From the NCBI RefSeq assembly GCF_003480435.1, contig NZ_QUJB01000010.1, positions 36,058 through 100,057 on the forward strand: a stretch of DNA of 64,000 nucleotides, given 5' to 3'. Every line of letters starts with the position of its first letter. Position 1 is the first letter of the stretch. Under the pieces are notes generated by a model. The model made no database searches and was not told the DNA's origin. It was given only the letters and a program-made list of their open reading frames with translations. The translations under genes were made by a program, and so were the position numbers. Shown here in pieces: positions 1-7,868 of the stretch. This stretch comes from Clostridium sp. AM30-24 (GTDB lineage Bacteria; Bacillota; Clostridia; Lachnospirales; Lachnospiraceae).

Positions 1-359
1 AGTATGTGTTGATTCACGGAGCGCCGGATGATGAAATGAAAAAAGAACTTCTGGCAGTGCAAAAAGATCCCGGTGGGAAAAGAAAAACAGCGGATTATGA
101 TGTCCTCATAAACCGATATGAATCACCAGACGCGGATAACCGGCTTCCAGCGGGAATGACTGCCGTAGTGGGACACACGCCGACATTCAAATATGGAACA
201 CAGTACGCGGGAGATATGATCATAAGGGACGATAAGATCTTTCTGGACTGCGGAGCCGGTCAGGGGTATGGATTGGGCTGTCTGGAAATATTGTCTGGCA
301 ATGACAAAAATTCCTATCGAAAATACTTTACAAATACAGAGAACGGGAGTATATTGTAA
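1..359 (+). CDS. Metallophosphoesterase, C-terminal part (runs off left edge)
   Basis: Only the last ~119 codons are present; the reading frame is open to the left edge, with complete codons from base 3, so the true start lies outside the window. The fragment keeps the late calcineurin-like phosphoesterase signature VVGHTPT followed by a short strand ending in IFLDCGAG, where the GH histidine is normally a metal ligand. This arrangement fits PrpE/ApaH-like serine/threonine phosphatases. The N-terminal metal motifs (DxH, GDxxDR, GNH[E/D]) are not visible, so substrate and subfamily are open. It ends 50 bases before the FMN riboswitch and is not part of the riboflavin operon. Confidence 0.75.
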   Translation, partial: YVLIHGAPDDEMKKELLAVQKDPGGKRKTADYDVLINRYESPDADNRLPAGMTAVVGHTPTFKYGTQYAGDMIIRDDKIFLDCGAGQGYGLGCLEILSGNDKNSYRKYFTNTENGSIL

Positions 360-408
360 ACAACCGCTGATGAAAATGACGGTCAGCGATAGGACAATTC
401 AATAATAA

Positions 409-517
409 GTCTTCAGGGCAGGGTGCAAGTCCCTACCGGCGGTAAAGCCCGCGAGCCGAGAGGCATGATCCGGTGAGATTCCGGGGCCGACAGTATAGTC
501 TGGATGAAAGAAGAATT
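409..517 (+). promoter_or_regulatory. FMN riboswitch aptamer (RFN element)
   Basis: The conserved RFN core is readable: TCTTCAGGGCAGGGTGCAA, then CCTACCGGCGGTAAAGCCCGC with a short break, then the closing half with GATCCGGTGAGATTCCGG, GGCCGACAGTATAGTC and GGATGAAAGAAGA. It sits upstream of ribD-ribE-ribBA-ribH, the expected target. Binding of FMN should favour one of the downstream terminators and stop transcription before ribD. Confidence rests on direct recognition of the conserved segments. Confidence 0.95.
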
Positions 518-607
518 TCAGGTTTGTTTGTGATATGCGGAAGCGATCCGGTACTCGAAAAAGAGGACGGGATCGAGGAATTCCGGATCACGGAAGATCG
601 GATCAGT

Positions 608-642
608 AGCTCTGGAATAGGAAACTGTTTCAGGGCTTTTTT
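608..642 (+). terminator. First intrinsic terminator in the rib leader
   Basis: Arms at 608-617 and 628-637 pair over 10 bp with two G-U pairs, a 10-base loop, and a T-run at 637-642. It lies about 90 bases after the aptamer and is one of two candidate expression platforms for the FMN riboswitch. Confidence 0.65.
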
Positions 643-726
643 GTGTAACAGGAGATTGATCTGGGAAAGCTGTGAATTGCAGAAAAGTTATATTTCCGAA
701 TGAAACAACGGACCGAATATGGAAAA

Positions 727-759
727 CCCTGTAGGCACCTGCTTTACAGGGCTTTTTTT
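727..759 (+). terminator. Second intrinsic terminator in the rib leader
   Basis: CCCTGTA (727-733) pairs with TACAGGG (745-751), followed by a run of seven T at 753-759. It lies 69 bases before the ribD start, where the regulated terminator of an FMN riboswitch is usually found, so this is the likelier switch terminator. Confidence 0.75.
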
Positions 760-761
760 AA

Positions 762-786
762 CAGAAAATTCCTATGGAACTTCCTG
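762..786 (+). repeat. Small palindrome after terminator (GGAATT family)
   Basis: Arms 762-772 and 776-786 are complementary at 9 of 11 positions around a 3-base loop. It follows the T-run of the second rib terminator directly. It belongs to a set of similar palindromes in this window (also 4511-4541, 7573-7618, 15461-15485, 20493-20510). The ATG at 774 lies in its loop, which argues against that codon as the ribD start. Confidence 0.55.
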
Positions 787-827
787 CTTGCGCCCGTAAG
801 GCAGGTTTGCGGAAAGGAGTGAAAAAG

Positions 828-1937
828 ATGACGGACCGGGATTATATGCTGCGGGCCATTGAGCTTGCAAAAGGGGGACTTGGCTGGACAAGTCCGAATC
901 CCCTCGTGGGAGCTGTGATCGTGAAAGACGGAAGGATCATAGGGGAAGGTTACCATGAGCGGTGCGGAAAACTCCACGCGGAGCGAAACGCCATTGCATC
1001 GCTCACGGAAAGTGCGGAGGGCGCGACACTCTATGTGACGTTAGAGCCGTGCTGCCATTACGGAAAGACACCGCCCTGCACGGAGGCGATCCTCGAGCAG
1101 AAGATCGCAAGAGTTGTGATCGGTTCAAGAGATCCGAATCCCCTGGTAGCAGGAAAAGGAGCGGCGATCTTAAGAGCAGCGGGAGTCCGGGTGGAAGAGG
1201 ACTTTATGCGTGAGGAATGCGATGCGTTAAATCCGGTATTCTTCCATTACATCACAAAGAAAACGCCCTATGTGGTCATGAAATATGCCATGACGGCGGA
1301 CGGAAAGATCGCTGCGCGGACCGGCGACTCCAAGTGGATCACAGGAGAAAGCGCAAGGAAAAAGGTGCAGGAGCTGCGCCACCAGTATATGGGGATCATG
1401 GCTGGGATCGGCACGATCCTGGCAGACGATCCGATGTTAAACGTCCGGATCCCCGGGCTGAAGAGTCCGGTGCGGATCATCTGCGACAGTGGACTCAGGA
1501 TACCGATGGATTCACAGATCGTGAAGACGGCAAAGGAGTACCGGACCATCGTAGCGTATGCGGGGGAGCATTCCGGGGAAGGTTGTAAAGAGGCGGAAGA
1601 GAAAGAGGAACAGCTTCACGCGGCCGGCGTGGAGACCGTGTCGGTCCCGGACGCAGACGGGCGTGTGGACCTTGGGAAGCTCATGGAATACCTTGGAAAA
1701 CAGGGTATCGACAGCGTGCTTTTAGAGGGCGGAGGTACCTTAAATGACGCGGCGCTGTCAGCCGGGATCGTAAACGAGATCTGCGCGTTTATCGCACCGA
1801 AGATCTTCGGCGGTGCCGGTGCGAAGACTCCGGTTTCCGGGATCGGTGTGGCGCATCCAGCGGAAGCCGTGATGCTGACGTTGAGACAGATGGAGACGAT
1901 CGGGGATGATCTGATGCTCAGATATTCAGTAGATTGA
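828..1937 (+). CDS. ribD: Bifunctional riboflavin deaminase/reductase RibD
   Basis: 369 aa, the usual length for RibD. It performs two consecutive steps of riboflavin synthesis in the cytoplasm: deamination of the pyrimidine product of GTP cyclohydrolase II, then NADPH-dependent reduction of the ribosyl side chain. The N-terminal deaminase domain has HAE (His50, Glu52) and PCC...C (Cys75, Cys84), the zinc and catalytic residues. The C-terminal reductase domain starts near residue 145 and keeps the GIGTILADDP segment and a late LLEGGG motif. The start at 828 was chosen because AAAGGAG at 814-820 is well spaced from it; an in-frame ATG at 774 lies in a palindrome and lacks a site. First gene of the FMN-controlled operon, 22 bases before ribE. 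Confidence 0.96.
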   Translation: MTDRDYMLRAIELAKGGLGWTSPNPLVGAVIVKDGRIIGEGYHERCGKLHAERNAIASLTESAEGATLYVTLEPCCHYGKTPPCTEAILEQKIARVVIGSRDPNPLVAGKGAAILRAAGVRVEEDFMREECDALNPVFFHYITKKTPYVVMKYAMTADGKIAARTGDSKWITGESARKKVQELRHQYMGIMAGIGTILADDPMLNVRIPGLKSPVRIICDSGLRIPMDSQIVKTAKEYRTIVAYAGEHSGEGCKEAEEKEEQLHAAGVETVSVPDADGRVDLGKLMEYLGKQGIDSVLLEGGGTLNDAALSAGIVNEICAFIAPKIFGGAGAKTPVSGIGVAHPAEAVMLTLRQMETIGDDLMLRYSVD

Positions 1938-1959
1938 AAATGGGAAAGGAAGTAAGGGC

Positions 1960-2664
1960 ATGTTTACAGGGATCGTAGAAGAACTCGGACAGGTGAAGGC
2001 ACTTTCCCTGCGCGGAAATTCCGGTACACTGACGGTAAAAGCGAAAAAAGTCCTGGAAGGAACAAAGATCGGTGACAGCATCGCGGTCAATGGTGTCTGC
2101 CTTACGGTCACGAATATGAAAAATAATGAGTTTTCCGCCGATGTGATGGCGGAGACGGTGAGGAGAAGCAGTCTCGGAGCACTGCGGGACGGAAGTTATG
2201 TAAATCTGGAGCGGGCCATGGCGGCGGATGGCCGGTTCGGCGGTCATATCGTTTCCGGCCATATTGACGGAACCGGTCAGATCGAATCGATGAGACGGGA
2301 AGAGAATGCAGTCTGGGTCACGATCGCATGTGCGGATAAGATCCTGGATCTAATCGTGGAAAAAGGGTCGATCTGCATTGACGGGATCAGCCTCACGGTG
2401 GCGGCGGTGACAAAGCGGAACTTTTCAGTGTCGGTGATCCCACATACCGGCGAGGAGACAACGCTTTTGAAGAAAAAAGCAGGAGATGCGGTCAATCTGG
2501 AAAATGACATTGTGGGGAAATATATTCAGAAATTTGTGGATATCGGAAGAAATTCCGGTGCGGACCGGGGAAAAATGCCTGACGATGAAAATGCCGCGGG
2601 AAACGCAAAGGGAAACTCAGGGATCAGCATGGAGTTTCTTCAGAAATATGGATTTTTAAGTTGA
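1960..2664 (+). CDS. ribE: Riboflavin synthase alpha subunit
   Basis: 234 aa. It dismutates two molecules of 6,7-dimethyl-8-ribityllumazine into riboflavin and the pyrimidine precursor. The chain begins with the family hallmark MFTGIVEELG and contains two tandem lumazine-binding barrels: VNGVCLTV near residues 43-50 and its counterpart DGISLTV near 141-147, with the linking GGHIVSGHIDG at 94-104. The C-terminal ~35 residues past the second barrel are polar and low in conservation, making it slightly longer than the usual ~215 aa. GGAAAGG precedes the ATG. Second gene of the riboflavin operon; called ribC in enterobacteria. Confidence 0.96.
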   Translation: MFTGIVEELGQVKALSLRGNSGTLTVKAKKVLEGTKIGDSIAVNGVCLTVTNMKNNEFSADVMAETVRRSSLGALRDGSYVNLERAMAADGRFGGHIVSGHIDGTGQIESMRREENAVWVTIACADKILDLIVEKGSICIDGISLTVAAVTKRNFSVSVIPHTGEETTLLKKKAGDAVNLENDIVGKYIQKFVDIGRNSGADRGKMPDDENAAGNAKGNSGISMEFLQKYGFLS

Positions 2665-2706
2665 AAGAAAAACTTTTAATAAAGGACTCTGGAAAGGCAG
2701 GAAAAT

Positions 2707-3918
2707 ATGAACGAGCAATACAACACAATCGAAGAAGCGATCGAAGATCTGCGGGCGGGAAAGATCATTCTCGTGACAGATGACCCGGACCGGGAGAATG
2801 AGGGAGATATGATCTGCGCGGCAGAGTTCGCGACACAGGCAAATATCAATTTCATGGCAAGCCACGCAAAGGGACTGATCTGTACGCCGATGAGCGCGGC
2901 AGTGGCAGAGCGGCTGGGACTTCCGCAGATGGTATCCGAGAATACGGATAACCACTGCACGGCATTTACGGTCTCCATCGATCATGTGGACACGACAACA
3001 GGAATTTCCGCGGCGGAGCGCTCTTACACGATGATGAAATGCGTGGACCCGGCGACAAAGCCCCAGGATCTCAGAAGACCGGGACACGTATTCCCGCTTG
3101 TAGCAAGACGGGGCGGAGTGCTCGTGAGAAACGGCCATACCGAGGCAACTGTGGACCTCATGCGTCTGGCGGGACTTTCCGAGTGCGGCGTGTGCTGTGA
3201 GATCATGGAGGAAGACGGAACCATGATGCGGACCACGAATCTGTGGAAGCTGGCGAAGGAGTACGGACTGAAATTTATCACGATCAAGGAACTGCAGGAT
3301 TACTGCCGTGTCCATGAAAAACATGTGGTGCAGGAAGCCTGCGCGGACATGCCGACCCAGTACGGACACTTTAAGATCTACGGCTATGTGAACGATATTA
3401 CCGGCGAGCACCATGTGGCTCTTGTGAAGGGCGATATCGGGGACGGCGAGGATGTGCTCTGCCGCGTGCATTCCGAGTGCCTGACCGGAGATGTGTTCGG
3501 TTCCATGCGCTGTGACTGCGGAAAACAGCTCCAGACCGCGATGCGCCAGGTGGAGGCGGAAGGCCGTGGCATCATCCTCTACATGCGCCAGGAAGGCCGC
3601 GGCATCGGTCTGATCAACAAACTGAAGACGTATGTACTTCAGGAGCAGGGCTTTGACACGGTGGAGGCCAATATCAAGCTTGGTTTTGCTCCGGATCTCA
3701 GGGAATACTGGATCGGGGCACAGATCTTAAGGGATCTCGGCGTGAAGTCCTTGAGACTTCTCACGAACAATCCGGAGAAGATCTACGGACTTTCCGGCTT
3801 CGGACTTGAGATCCATGAGCGCGTGCCGATCGAGATCGATCCGCAGCAGTACGACAGCTTCTATCTGAAGACGAAGCAGGACAAGATGGGACATATCTTT
3901 ACAAAAATTAAAGTGTGA
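2707..3918 (+). CDS. ribBA: Bifunctional DHBP synthase / GTP cyclohydrolase II
   Basis: 403 aa, the standard fused RibBA. The N-terminal half (about 1-200) makes 3,4-dihydroxy-2-butanone 4-phosphate from ribulose 5-phosphate and shows the acidic metal-site loop [10 protein letters not shown] at 25-34 and RRPGHVFPL near 123-131. The C-terminal half is GTP cyclohydrolase II with the zinc cysteines Cys258, Cys269 and Cys271 (CLTGD...RCDCG) and the RQEGRGIGL loop near 294-302. It supplies both precursors of the pathway and lies between ribE and ribH in the operon. Both active sites look intact, so both activities are expected. Confidence 0.97.
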   Translation: MNEQYNTIEEAIEDLRAGKIILVTDDPDRENEGDMICAAEFATQANINFMASHAKGLICTPMSAAVAERLGLPQMVSENTDNHCTAFTVSIDHVDTTTGISAAERSYTMMKCVDPATKPQDLRRPGHVFPLVARRGGVLVRNGHTEATVDLMRLAGLSECGVCCEIMEEDGTMMRTTNLWKLAKEYGLKFITIKELQDYCRVHEKHVVQEACADMPTQYGHFKIYGYVNDITGEHHVALVKGDIGDGEDVLCRVHSECLTGDVFGSMRCDCGKQLQTAMRQVEAEGRGIILYMRQEGRGIGLINKLKTYVLQEQGFDTVEANIKLGFAPDLREYWIGAQILRDLGVKSLRLLTNNPEKIYGLSGFGLEIHERVPIEIDPQQYDSFYLKTKQDKMGHIFTKIKV

Positions 3919-3969
3919 TAGAATGGAAAGTTCATCGCAGAAAACATAAGAAAGAAAAGGAGAATCATC

Positions 3970-4443
3970 ATGAAAGAGATCAAGGTATTAGAAGGAAAAG
4001 TTGTAGCACCGGAAGGCATGAAAGTGGGGATCGTAGCTTCCCGTTTTAACGAGATCATCGTAAATAAGCTCTTAGGCGGAGCGGTTGACGGACTTGTCCG
4101 CCACGGTGTGGAGGAAGAAAATATCACGGCGGCCTGGGTTCCGGGCGCATTCGAGATCCCGGTTGCGGCATCTGCCATGGCAAAGTCCGGCAAGTATGAC
4201 GCGATCATCTGTGTCGGCGCTGTGATCCGCGGTGATACCACACACTATGATTATGTGTGCAGTGAAGTTTCCAAGGGAATCGCTCAGGTGGGACTGGCAG
4301 AGAAGATGCCGGTACTCTTCGGCGTCCTGACAACAGAGAACATCGAGCAGGCCATCGCCCGTGCCGGAAGCAAAGGCGGAAATAAAGGATATGACTGTGC
4401 ACTTTCCGCAATCGAGATGGTAAATCTTATGAGACAGTTCTAA
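3970..4443 (+). CDS. ribH: 6,7-dimethyl-8-ribityllumazine synthase
   Basis: 157 aa, typical for the family. It condenses the pyrimidine from RibD with the butanone phosphate from RibB to form lumazine, the substrate of RibE, usually as an icosahedral capsid or a pentamer. Recognisable motifs are [25 protein letters not shown] with the catalytic histidine region, and [18 protein letters not shown] at 3957-3963 gives a strong start. Last gene of the operon, followed 25 bases later by an intrinsic terminator. Confidence 0.97.
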   Translation: MKEIKVLEGKVVAPEGMKVGIVASRFNEIIVNKLLGGAVDGLVRHGVEEENITAAWVPGAFEIPVAASAMAKSGKYDAIICVGAVIRGDTTHYDYVCSEVSKGIAQVGLAEKMPVLFGVLTTENIEQAIARAGSKGGNKGYDCALSAIEMVNLMRQF

Positions 4444-4467
4444 ATTCAGATGATATAGACATAAAAG

Positions 4468-4508
4468 ATCAGCGCTCCTGAGAATTTTTTTCAGAGGCGC
4501 TGATTTTT
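4468..4508 (+). terminator. Terminator of the rib operon
   Basis: A near-perfect 14-15 bp stem, arms about 4468-4482 and 4490-4503 (ATCAGCGC... / ...GCGCTGAT), followed by TTTTT. It lies 25 bases after ribH and separates it from the convergent MarR gene. Confidence 0.85.
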
Positions 4509-4510
4509 GC

Positions 4511-4541
4511 GTAATAGGGATTCCTCGGAAGCTCCTATTAC
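4511..4541. repeat. Small palindrome after terminator (GGAATT family)
   Basis: GTAATAGG (4511-4518) pairs with CCTATTAC (4534-4541); inner TTCC (4521-4524) pairs with GGAA (4527-4530). It begins a few bases after the T-run of the rib terminator, the same placement as at 762 and 7573. Confidence 0.55.
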
Positions 4542-4570
4542 ACAAAAGATACATTCTGTTTTATAAGAGC

Positions 4571-4996
4571 CTATATGGTTTCCGTCTCCTCCGTGAATTT
4601 GACCGCGAAATCCCGGTTCAGTTTTATGAAGATCTGCTGCTCCTCGGCAGACCAGCTCTCGAAAATCGCATTTTCAATGGCGATCAGGCGATGGGCGGTA
4701 TTTTTCATGAGTTCCTCTCCTTTTTCCGTGAGAAAAACGCAGGTATTCCGCCCTGTTCCGGGTTTCAGGTACAGATAACCAGCCTGTTCCATCTTGCGTA
4801 CCGCGGAGTTGATCGTGGATTTTGTGGTGCCGGTCTCTTTGTAAAAGATACTCTGATTGCAGCCGGAACCGTGTTCATTGAGGGAGTAGAGAATATCAAG
4901 CTCGCTGTCCGTGAGACCGAGCTTTAATGCAGCGTCATGGTAGGCATTGTTGAGCTGGCTGAGCAGGTTGTAAAATTCTTTAAATGCAGAGTACAT
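4571..4996 (-). CDS. MarR-family transcriptional regulator
   Basis: 141 aa, a typical MarR length. A winged helix-turn-helix sits between about residues 35 and 100: the recognition helix region is TTKSTINSAVRKMEQAGYL and the wing follows with GTGRNTCVFLTEKG. The start at 4996 has AGGAG upstream; further in-frame ATGs upstream lack a site. It is downstream of the MATE pump on the same strand with a 72-base gap, so it is probably co-transcribed with it and represses the shared promoter at 6505-6533, which contains a matching dyad. The inducing ligand is unknown; MATE pairing suggests a toxic compound. Confidence 0.88.
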   Translation of the reverse strand: MYSAFKEFYNLLSQLNNAYHDAALKLGLTDSELDILYSLNEHGSGCNQSIFYKETGTTKSTINSAVRKMEQAGYLYLKPGTGRNTCVFLTEKGEELMKNTAHRLIAIENAIFESWSAEEQQIFIKLNRDFAVKFTEETETI

Positions 4997-5068
4997 GGCA
5001 GATCTCCTAAAAATATAAGTGTATGGGGGCAGTGCAGGTCTTTGCATCCGCCTGTCCGGACTGTCAGT

Positions 5069-6400
5069 TTACGCGTATCCGTACTTCTTCGCCTTCCGGA
5101 TCAGGAAGAAGAGTGACAGGCATACCGCCATAAATTCCGCCGCGATGATGGAATACCAGATTCCGGAAACACCGAGGAAAAACGGCAGGATGATGACAGC
5201 CCCCGTTTCAAAGATCATGGTACGGCAGAAGGAGATCGCAGCGGAGACGCCCCCGTCGTTGAGTGCCGTAAAGAAGGACGATGCGTAGATGCTGAAGCCC
5301 ATGAACAGAAAAGAGATCGAGTATGAGCGGAATGCATGGACCGTCATGTCTAAGAGGTTCGTGTTGTAGCGGACGAAAATTCCCGCAAGAAAGGGGGCAC
5401 CTGCTTCTGCCGCGATCGTCAGGATGATCTGGAAGGTCAGGATCAGCCGGAAGCTTTTTCCGAGTAGATTCTTTAACTCGCTCTTATTTCCCGCACCGCA
5501 GTGATAGCCAACGATCGGGGCACTTCCCATAGAGTAGCCGATAAAGAGTGCCGCGAAGATAAAGCTCACATACATGATGACGCCATATACGGCAACACCG
5601 TCGGAACCGGAAAGGCGCATGAGCTGCCAGTTGTAAAGCATGTTTACGATGGACATGGAGATGTTCGTCATAAACTCGGAAGCGCCGTTTGTACAGGCAT
5701 TCAACAGGGCACTAAAGTCCATATGGGTCTTTCCGAGACGGAGCCGGCTCTTGTTCGGAAAGATAAAGTAGAGCAGGGGAATCAGTCCGCCGATGGACTG
5801 GCTGAGCGCCGTTGCGGCGGCAGCGCCCACGACGCCGAGACGCAGAACGGCGATAAAATAAGCATCGAGGATCATATTTGTGAGTCCTGACGCGATGGTG
5901 ATCAGGAGGCCGAGCTGCGGGCGTTCCGCTACAACGAGAAAGCTCTGGAATACATTCTGCAGCATGAAGGGAATCAGAGCCAGCAGGATAATCCGGCCGT
6001 AACGGACGCAGTAGGGGAGGAGGACCTTATCAGCGCCTAAGAGTTTTGCCATTGGGGCTAAAAGGATCTCGCCGCCTACCGTAAAGAGGAGGCCCACTGC
6101 GATCAGAACGTAGACGAGGAGAGAAAAGATCTCCTTTGCCTTTTTTTCATTCCCGGTCCCGAAGGTCAGAGCCACCAGGGCACTGCCGCCGCTGCCGGTC
6201 ATAAAGCCGATGGCACCGAGGATCATCAGAAACGGCATAATGATATTGATGGAGGCGAAGGCCTCGGAACCCACAAAGTTCGAGACAAAAACACCGTCCA
6301 CAACTCCGTAGATGGACGTGAGAATCATCATGACGATAGACGGAAACGTGAACCGCAGGAGTTTTTGGTAGGTAAAGTGGTCGGAAAGTGAAATATTCAT
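5069..6400 (-). CDS. MATE-family efflux transporter
   Basis: 443 aa, about 12 hydrophobic segments, typical of the multidrug and toxic compound extrusion family. The N-terminus (FPSIVMMILTSIYGVVDGVF) and the internal repeat of the two six-helix halves are characteristic. MATE pumps export cationic drugs or metabolites across the membrane using Na+ or H+ gradients. The start at 6400 is preceded by GAAAGGGC on the minus strand. First gene of a two-gene operon with the MarR regulator, transcribed from a strong sigma-A promoter at 6505-6533. Substrate cannot be told from sequence. Confidence 0.9.
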   Translation of the reverse strand: MNISLSDHFTYQKLLRFTFPSIVMMILTSIYGVVDGVFVSNFVGSEAFASINIIMPFLMILGAIGFMTGSGGSALVALTFGTGNEKKAKEIFSLLVYVLIAVGLLFTVGGEILLAPMAKLLGADKVLLPYCVRYGRIILLALIPFMLQNVFQSFLVVAERPQLGLLITIASGLTNMILDAYFIAVLRLGVVGAAAATALSQSIGGLIPLLYFIFPNKSRLRLGKTHMDFSALLNACTNGASEFMTNISMSIVNMLYNWQLMRLSGSDGVAVYGVIMYVSFIFAALFIGYSMGSAPIVGYHCGAGNKSELKNLLGKSFRLILTFQIILTIAAEAGAPFLAGIFVRYNTNLLDMTVHAFRSYSISFLFMGFSIYASSFFTALNDGGVSAAISFCRTMIFETGAVIILPFFLGVSGIWYSIIAAEFMAVCLSLFFLIRKAKKYGYA

Positions 6401-6491
6401 CGTGTGCCCTTTCAGTTTTTTTGACTGTGTCTGCCCGAGGGGGAAAATCGTGTCTTTTATAGCGGACAGTTTTACAGTTATGAATGTACGA

Positions 6492-6518
6492 AATCGTACG
6501 TAGAATCATAGTACGATT
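6492..6518 (-). promoter_or_regulatory. Dyad operator at the MATE-marR promoter
   Basis: Perfect 8-bp inverted repeat, AATCGTAC (6492-6499) and GTACGATT (6511-6518), with an 11-base centre that contains the -10 box. Placement over the -10 and start site is what a repressor needs. The MarR product of 4571-4996 is the natural candidate. A further half-site-like TCGTAC/GTACGA pattern lies alongside, at 6486-6491. Confidence 0.7.
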
Positions 6519-6533
6519 ACATACATATGTCAA
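6505..6533 (-). promoter_or_regulatory. Sigma-A promoter of MATE-marR operon
   Basis: On the minus strand TTGACA (6528-6533), 17-base spacer, TATGAT (6505-6510). A -35 consensus match and correct spacing make this one of the strongest promoters in the window. Expected transcript start near 6497 gives a ~97-base leader to the MATE start. Confidence 0.85.
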
Positions 6534-6538
6534 GAAAA

Positions 6539-6665
6539 ACTTTGCATACTGTCTCACGGTATGAACTTCGTATCCAGCCTCACAGATATGAACTTTGCAT
6601 CCTGTCCCACGGAAGAACTTCGCATCCAGTCTCACAGATATGAACTTTGCGTCCTGTCTCACGGA
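6539..6665. repeat. Short tandem repeat, five ~26-bp units of two alternating types
   Basis: Five consecutive units begin with AACTT at about 6539, 6565, 6592, 6617 and 6644. Type A reads like TTTGCATCCTGTCTCACGG and type B like TTCGCATCCAGTCTCACAG with an ATATG tail; they alternate A-B-A-B-A, so the structure is about 2.5 copies of a 52-bp dimer. It lies immediately upstream of the MATE promoter -35 box, between the MATE and HD-domain genes, and is not coding with any confidence. There are no unique spacers, so it is not a CRISPR array. Confidence 0.85.
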
Positions 6666-6742
6666 GGATCGGTTCGAATTATGATGGAAATCTCACAGAA
6701 TGCAGCTTTACACAGATTTTACATTCTTTTACCGGAGCGTGA

Positions 6743-6771
6743 TTGTTCGTTTCTTTTTTCTGCTATATGAT
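6743..6771 (+). promoter_or_regulatory. Predicted promoter of the HD-domain gene
   Basis: TTGTTC (6743-6748), 17-base spacer, TATGAT (6766-6771). The -10 box is good and the -35 box moderate. It would give a leader of about 65 bases to the ATG at 6844. Confidence 0.5.
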
Positions 6772-6843
6772 ATAGAAGTGAAAATGAGAGAAAAAAGAAA
6801 GAGCAGTCACGAGCTGGGTCGACTGCGGCAGAGGAAAAAGAAT

Positions 6844-7500
6844 ATGACATATAAGGAAATCAAGAAAAACGAGGAAGTTTTAGCTTACCTGAAAAAAGGA
6901 AACGATAATCTGGGGACTATGGGATTTACAGATCATTCGGACGCGCACTGCGCGATGGTTGCGGAGCGGGCAGCAATGATCTTAAAGAAATTCGGTTACT
7001 CAGATCACGATATCGAGCTGGTGAAGATCGCCGGTTTCATGCATGATATGGGAAATGCGATCAACCGGCATGCCCATGCGGAGTATGGTGCCCTTCTGGC
7101 ATCCCAAATCCTGGAAAAGACGGATCTTCCGATCACAGACCGCGCGATCATCGTCTCCGCGATCGGAAACCATGATGAGTCAACGGGCGGAGCCGTAGAT
7201 CCGATCTCCGCGGCGCTTATCATCGCCGACAAGACGGATGTACGCAGAAACCGCGTCCGCCAGAAGGAGATGGCATCCTTTGATATCCACGACCGCGTAA
7301 ACTATGCGGTTACGGAGGCAAAATTAAAGGTAAATGAGGAAAAGAAAGTGATCACCCTGAATTTAAAGATCGACGAAAACATCTGCTCCATGCTGGAGTA
7401 CTTCGAGATCTTCTTACAGCGCATGCTCATGTGCCGCCGTGCGTGTGAAATGCTCGGAGCGAAATTCAAGATGACGGCGAACGGAAGTAAGATCGTATAA
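6844..7500 (+). CDS. HD-domain phosphohydrolase
   Basis: 218 aa. An HD domain with its metal-binding His and His-Asp pairs is visible: HCAMVAERAAMI early in the chain, then GFMHDMGNAI about 45 residues later, NRHAHAEYGA, and a later IADKTDVRR. HD proteins hydrolyse nucleotides or other phosphate esters, but the substrate of this group is unknown. The start at 6844 (MTYKEIKKN) was preferred to an in-frame ATG at 6784 because a GAGG site precedes it at 6830-6833 and the upstream residues are basic and poorly protein-like. Stands alone between its own promoter and terminator. Confidence 0.82.
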   Translation: MTYKEIKKNEEVLAYLKKGNDNLGTMGFTDHSDAHCAMVAERAAMILKKFGYSDHDIELVKIAGFMHDMGNAINRHAHAEYGALLASQILEKTDLPITDRAIIVSAIGNHDESTGGAVDPISAALIIADKTDVRRNRVRQKEMASFDIHDRVNYAVTEAKLKVNEEKKVITLNLKIDENICSMLEYFEIFLQRMLMCRRACEMLGAKFKMTANGSKIV

Positions 7501-7532
7501 CAAAAAGGAATCCGGAATACTCCTCTTATGAT

Positions 7533-7577
7533 ATCCCCTGAAACAGATTTTATGGATCTGTTCTGGGGATTGTTTTT
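7533..7577 (+). terminator. Terminator of the HD-domain gene
   Basis: ATCCCC (7533-7538) pairs with GGGGAT (7565-7570), and inside it ACAGAT pairs with ATCTGT; a T-rich tail follows at 7571-7577. The T-tail overlaps the left arm of the next palindrome. Confidence 0.8.
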
Positions 7578-7618
7578 ATGTAACAGGAAATTCCAAGGAA
7601 TTCCCTGTTACATAAAAA
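7573..7618. repeat. Long palindrome, 22-bp arms (best copy of the GGAATT family)
   Basis: Arms 7573-7594 and 7597-7618 are complementary at 21 of 22 positions, the exception being a G-U pair; the loop is two bases. The arms read TTTTTATGTAACAGGAAATT then CC. The flanking T and A runs make the hairpin look like a bidirectional terminator. It overlaps the terminator of the HD gene and appears to be the most intact member of a repeated palindrome set. Confidence 0.8.
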
Positions 7619-7705
7619 GGCACTAGCGTGCCCAAAATGTCCACTCGCGCGAAGATGTAGTTTGTCGCAAGCGACTGCGCGAGACGCAAGAAGGTGCCGA
7701 GGCAC
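7619..7705. repeat. Structured intergenic element, several nested stems
   Basis: Four perfect small stems are packed in 87 bases: GGCAC/GTGCC (7619-7632), CTCGCGC/GCGCGAG (7644-7650 with 7677-7683), GTCGC/GCGAC (7664-7675) inside it, and GTGCC/GGCAC (7694-7705). No reading frame or known RNA motif was recognised. Bases 7706-7868 up to the uxuA promoter are AT-rich and contain only copies of an ATATTAG motif. Confidence 0.5.
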
Positions 7706-7868
7706 ATTCTTTTCTATAACAATAACAAATATATTAGTTACGAGCAAAACGGGAAAAAATTCGGGATAAAACAGGGAAAAAAGCAAAATATATTTATGCA
7801 AATCGTATAGAAGCATAGAAATATATTAGCAAAAATGCGAGAATATGCTTGTTGTAAGCGCGTATCAG

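Noticed and set aside
473..703. Open frame inside the rib leader
   Set aside because: It lies on the FMN aptamer and the first terminator; codon use is unlike the neighbours and there is no ribosome site.
774..827. Upstream start of RibD
   Set aside because: The ATG lies in the loop of a palindrome next to a terminator T-run and lacks a ribosome site.
1217..1588. Overlapping frames inside ribD and other genes
   Set aside because: They are out-of-frame shadows of well-supported enzymes.
6147..6662. Minus-strand frame with repeated QDAKF-like segments
   Set aside because: The repeats come from the 26-bp DNA tandem repeat, and the frame runs antiparallel through the MATE promoter into the MATE gene.
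6539..6665. CRISPR array
   Set aside because: Units are contiguous and alternate between two types; there are no unique spacers and no cas genes.
6666..6682. tRNA-like GGTTCGAAT
   Set aside because: No acceptor or D-arm sequences fit around it; it is only a chance T-loop match.
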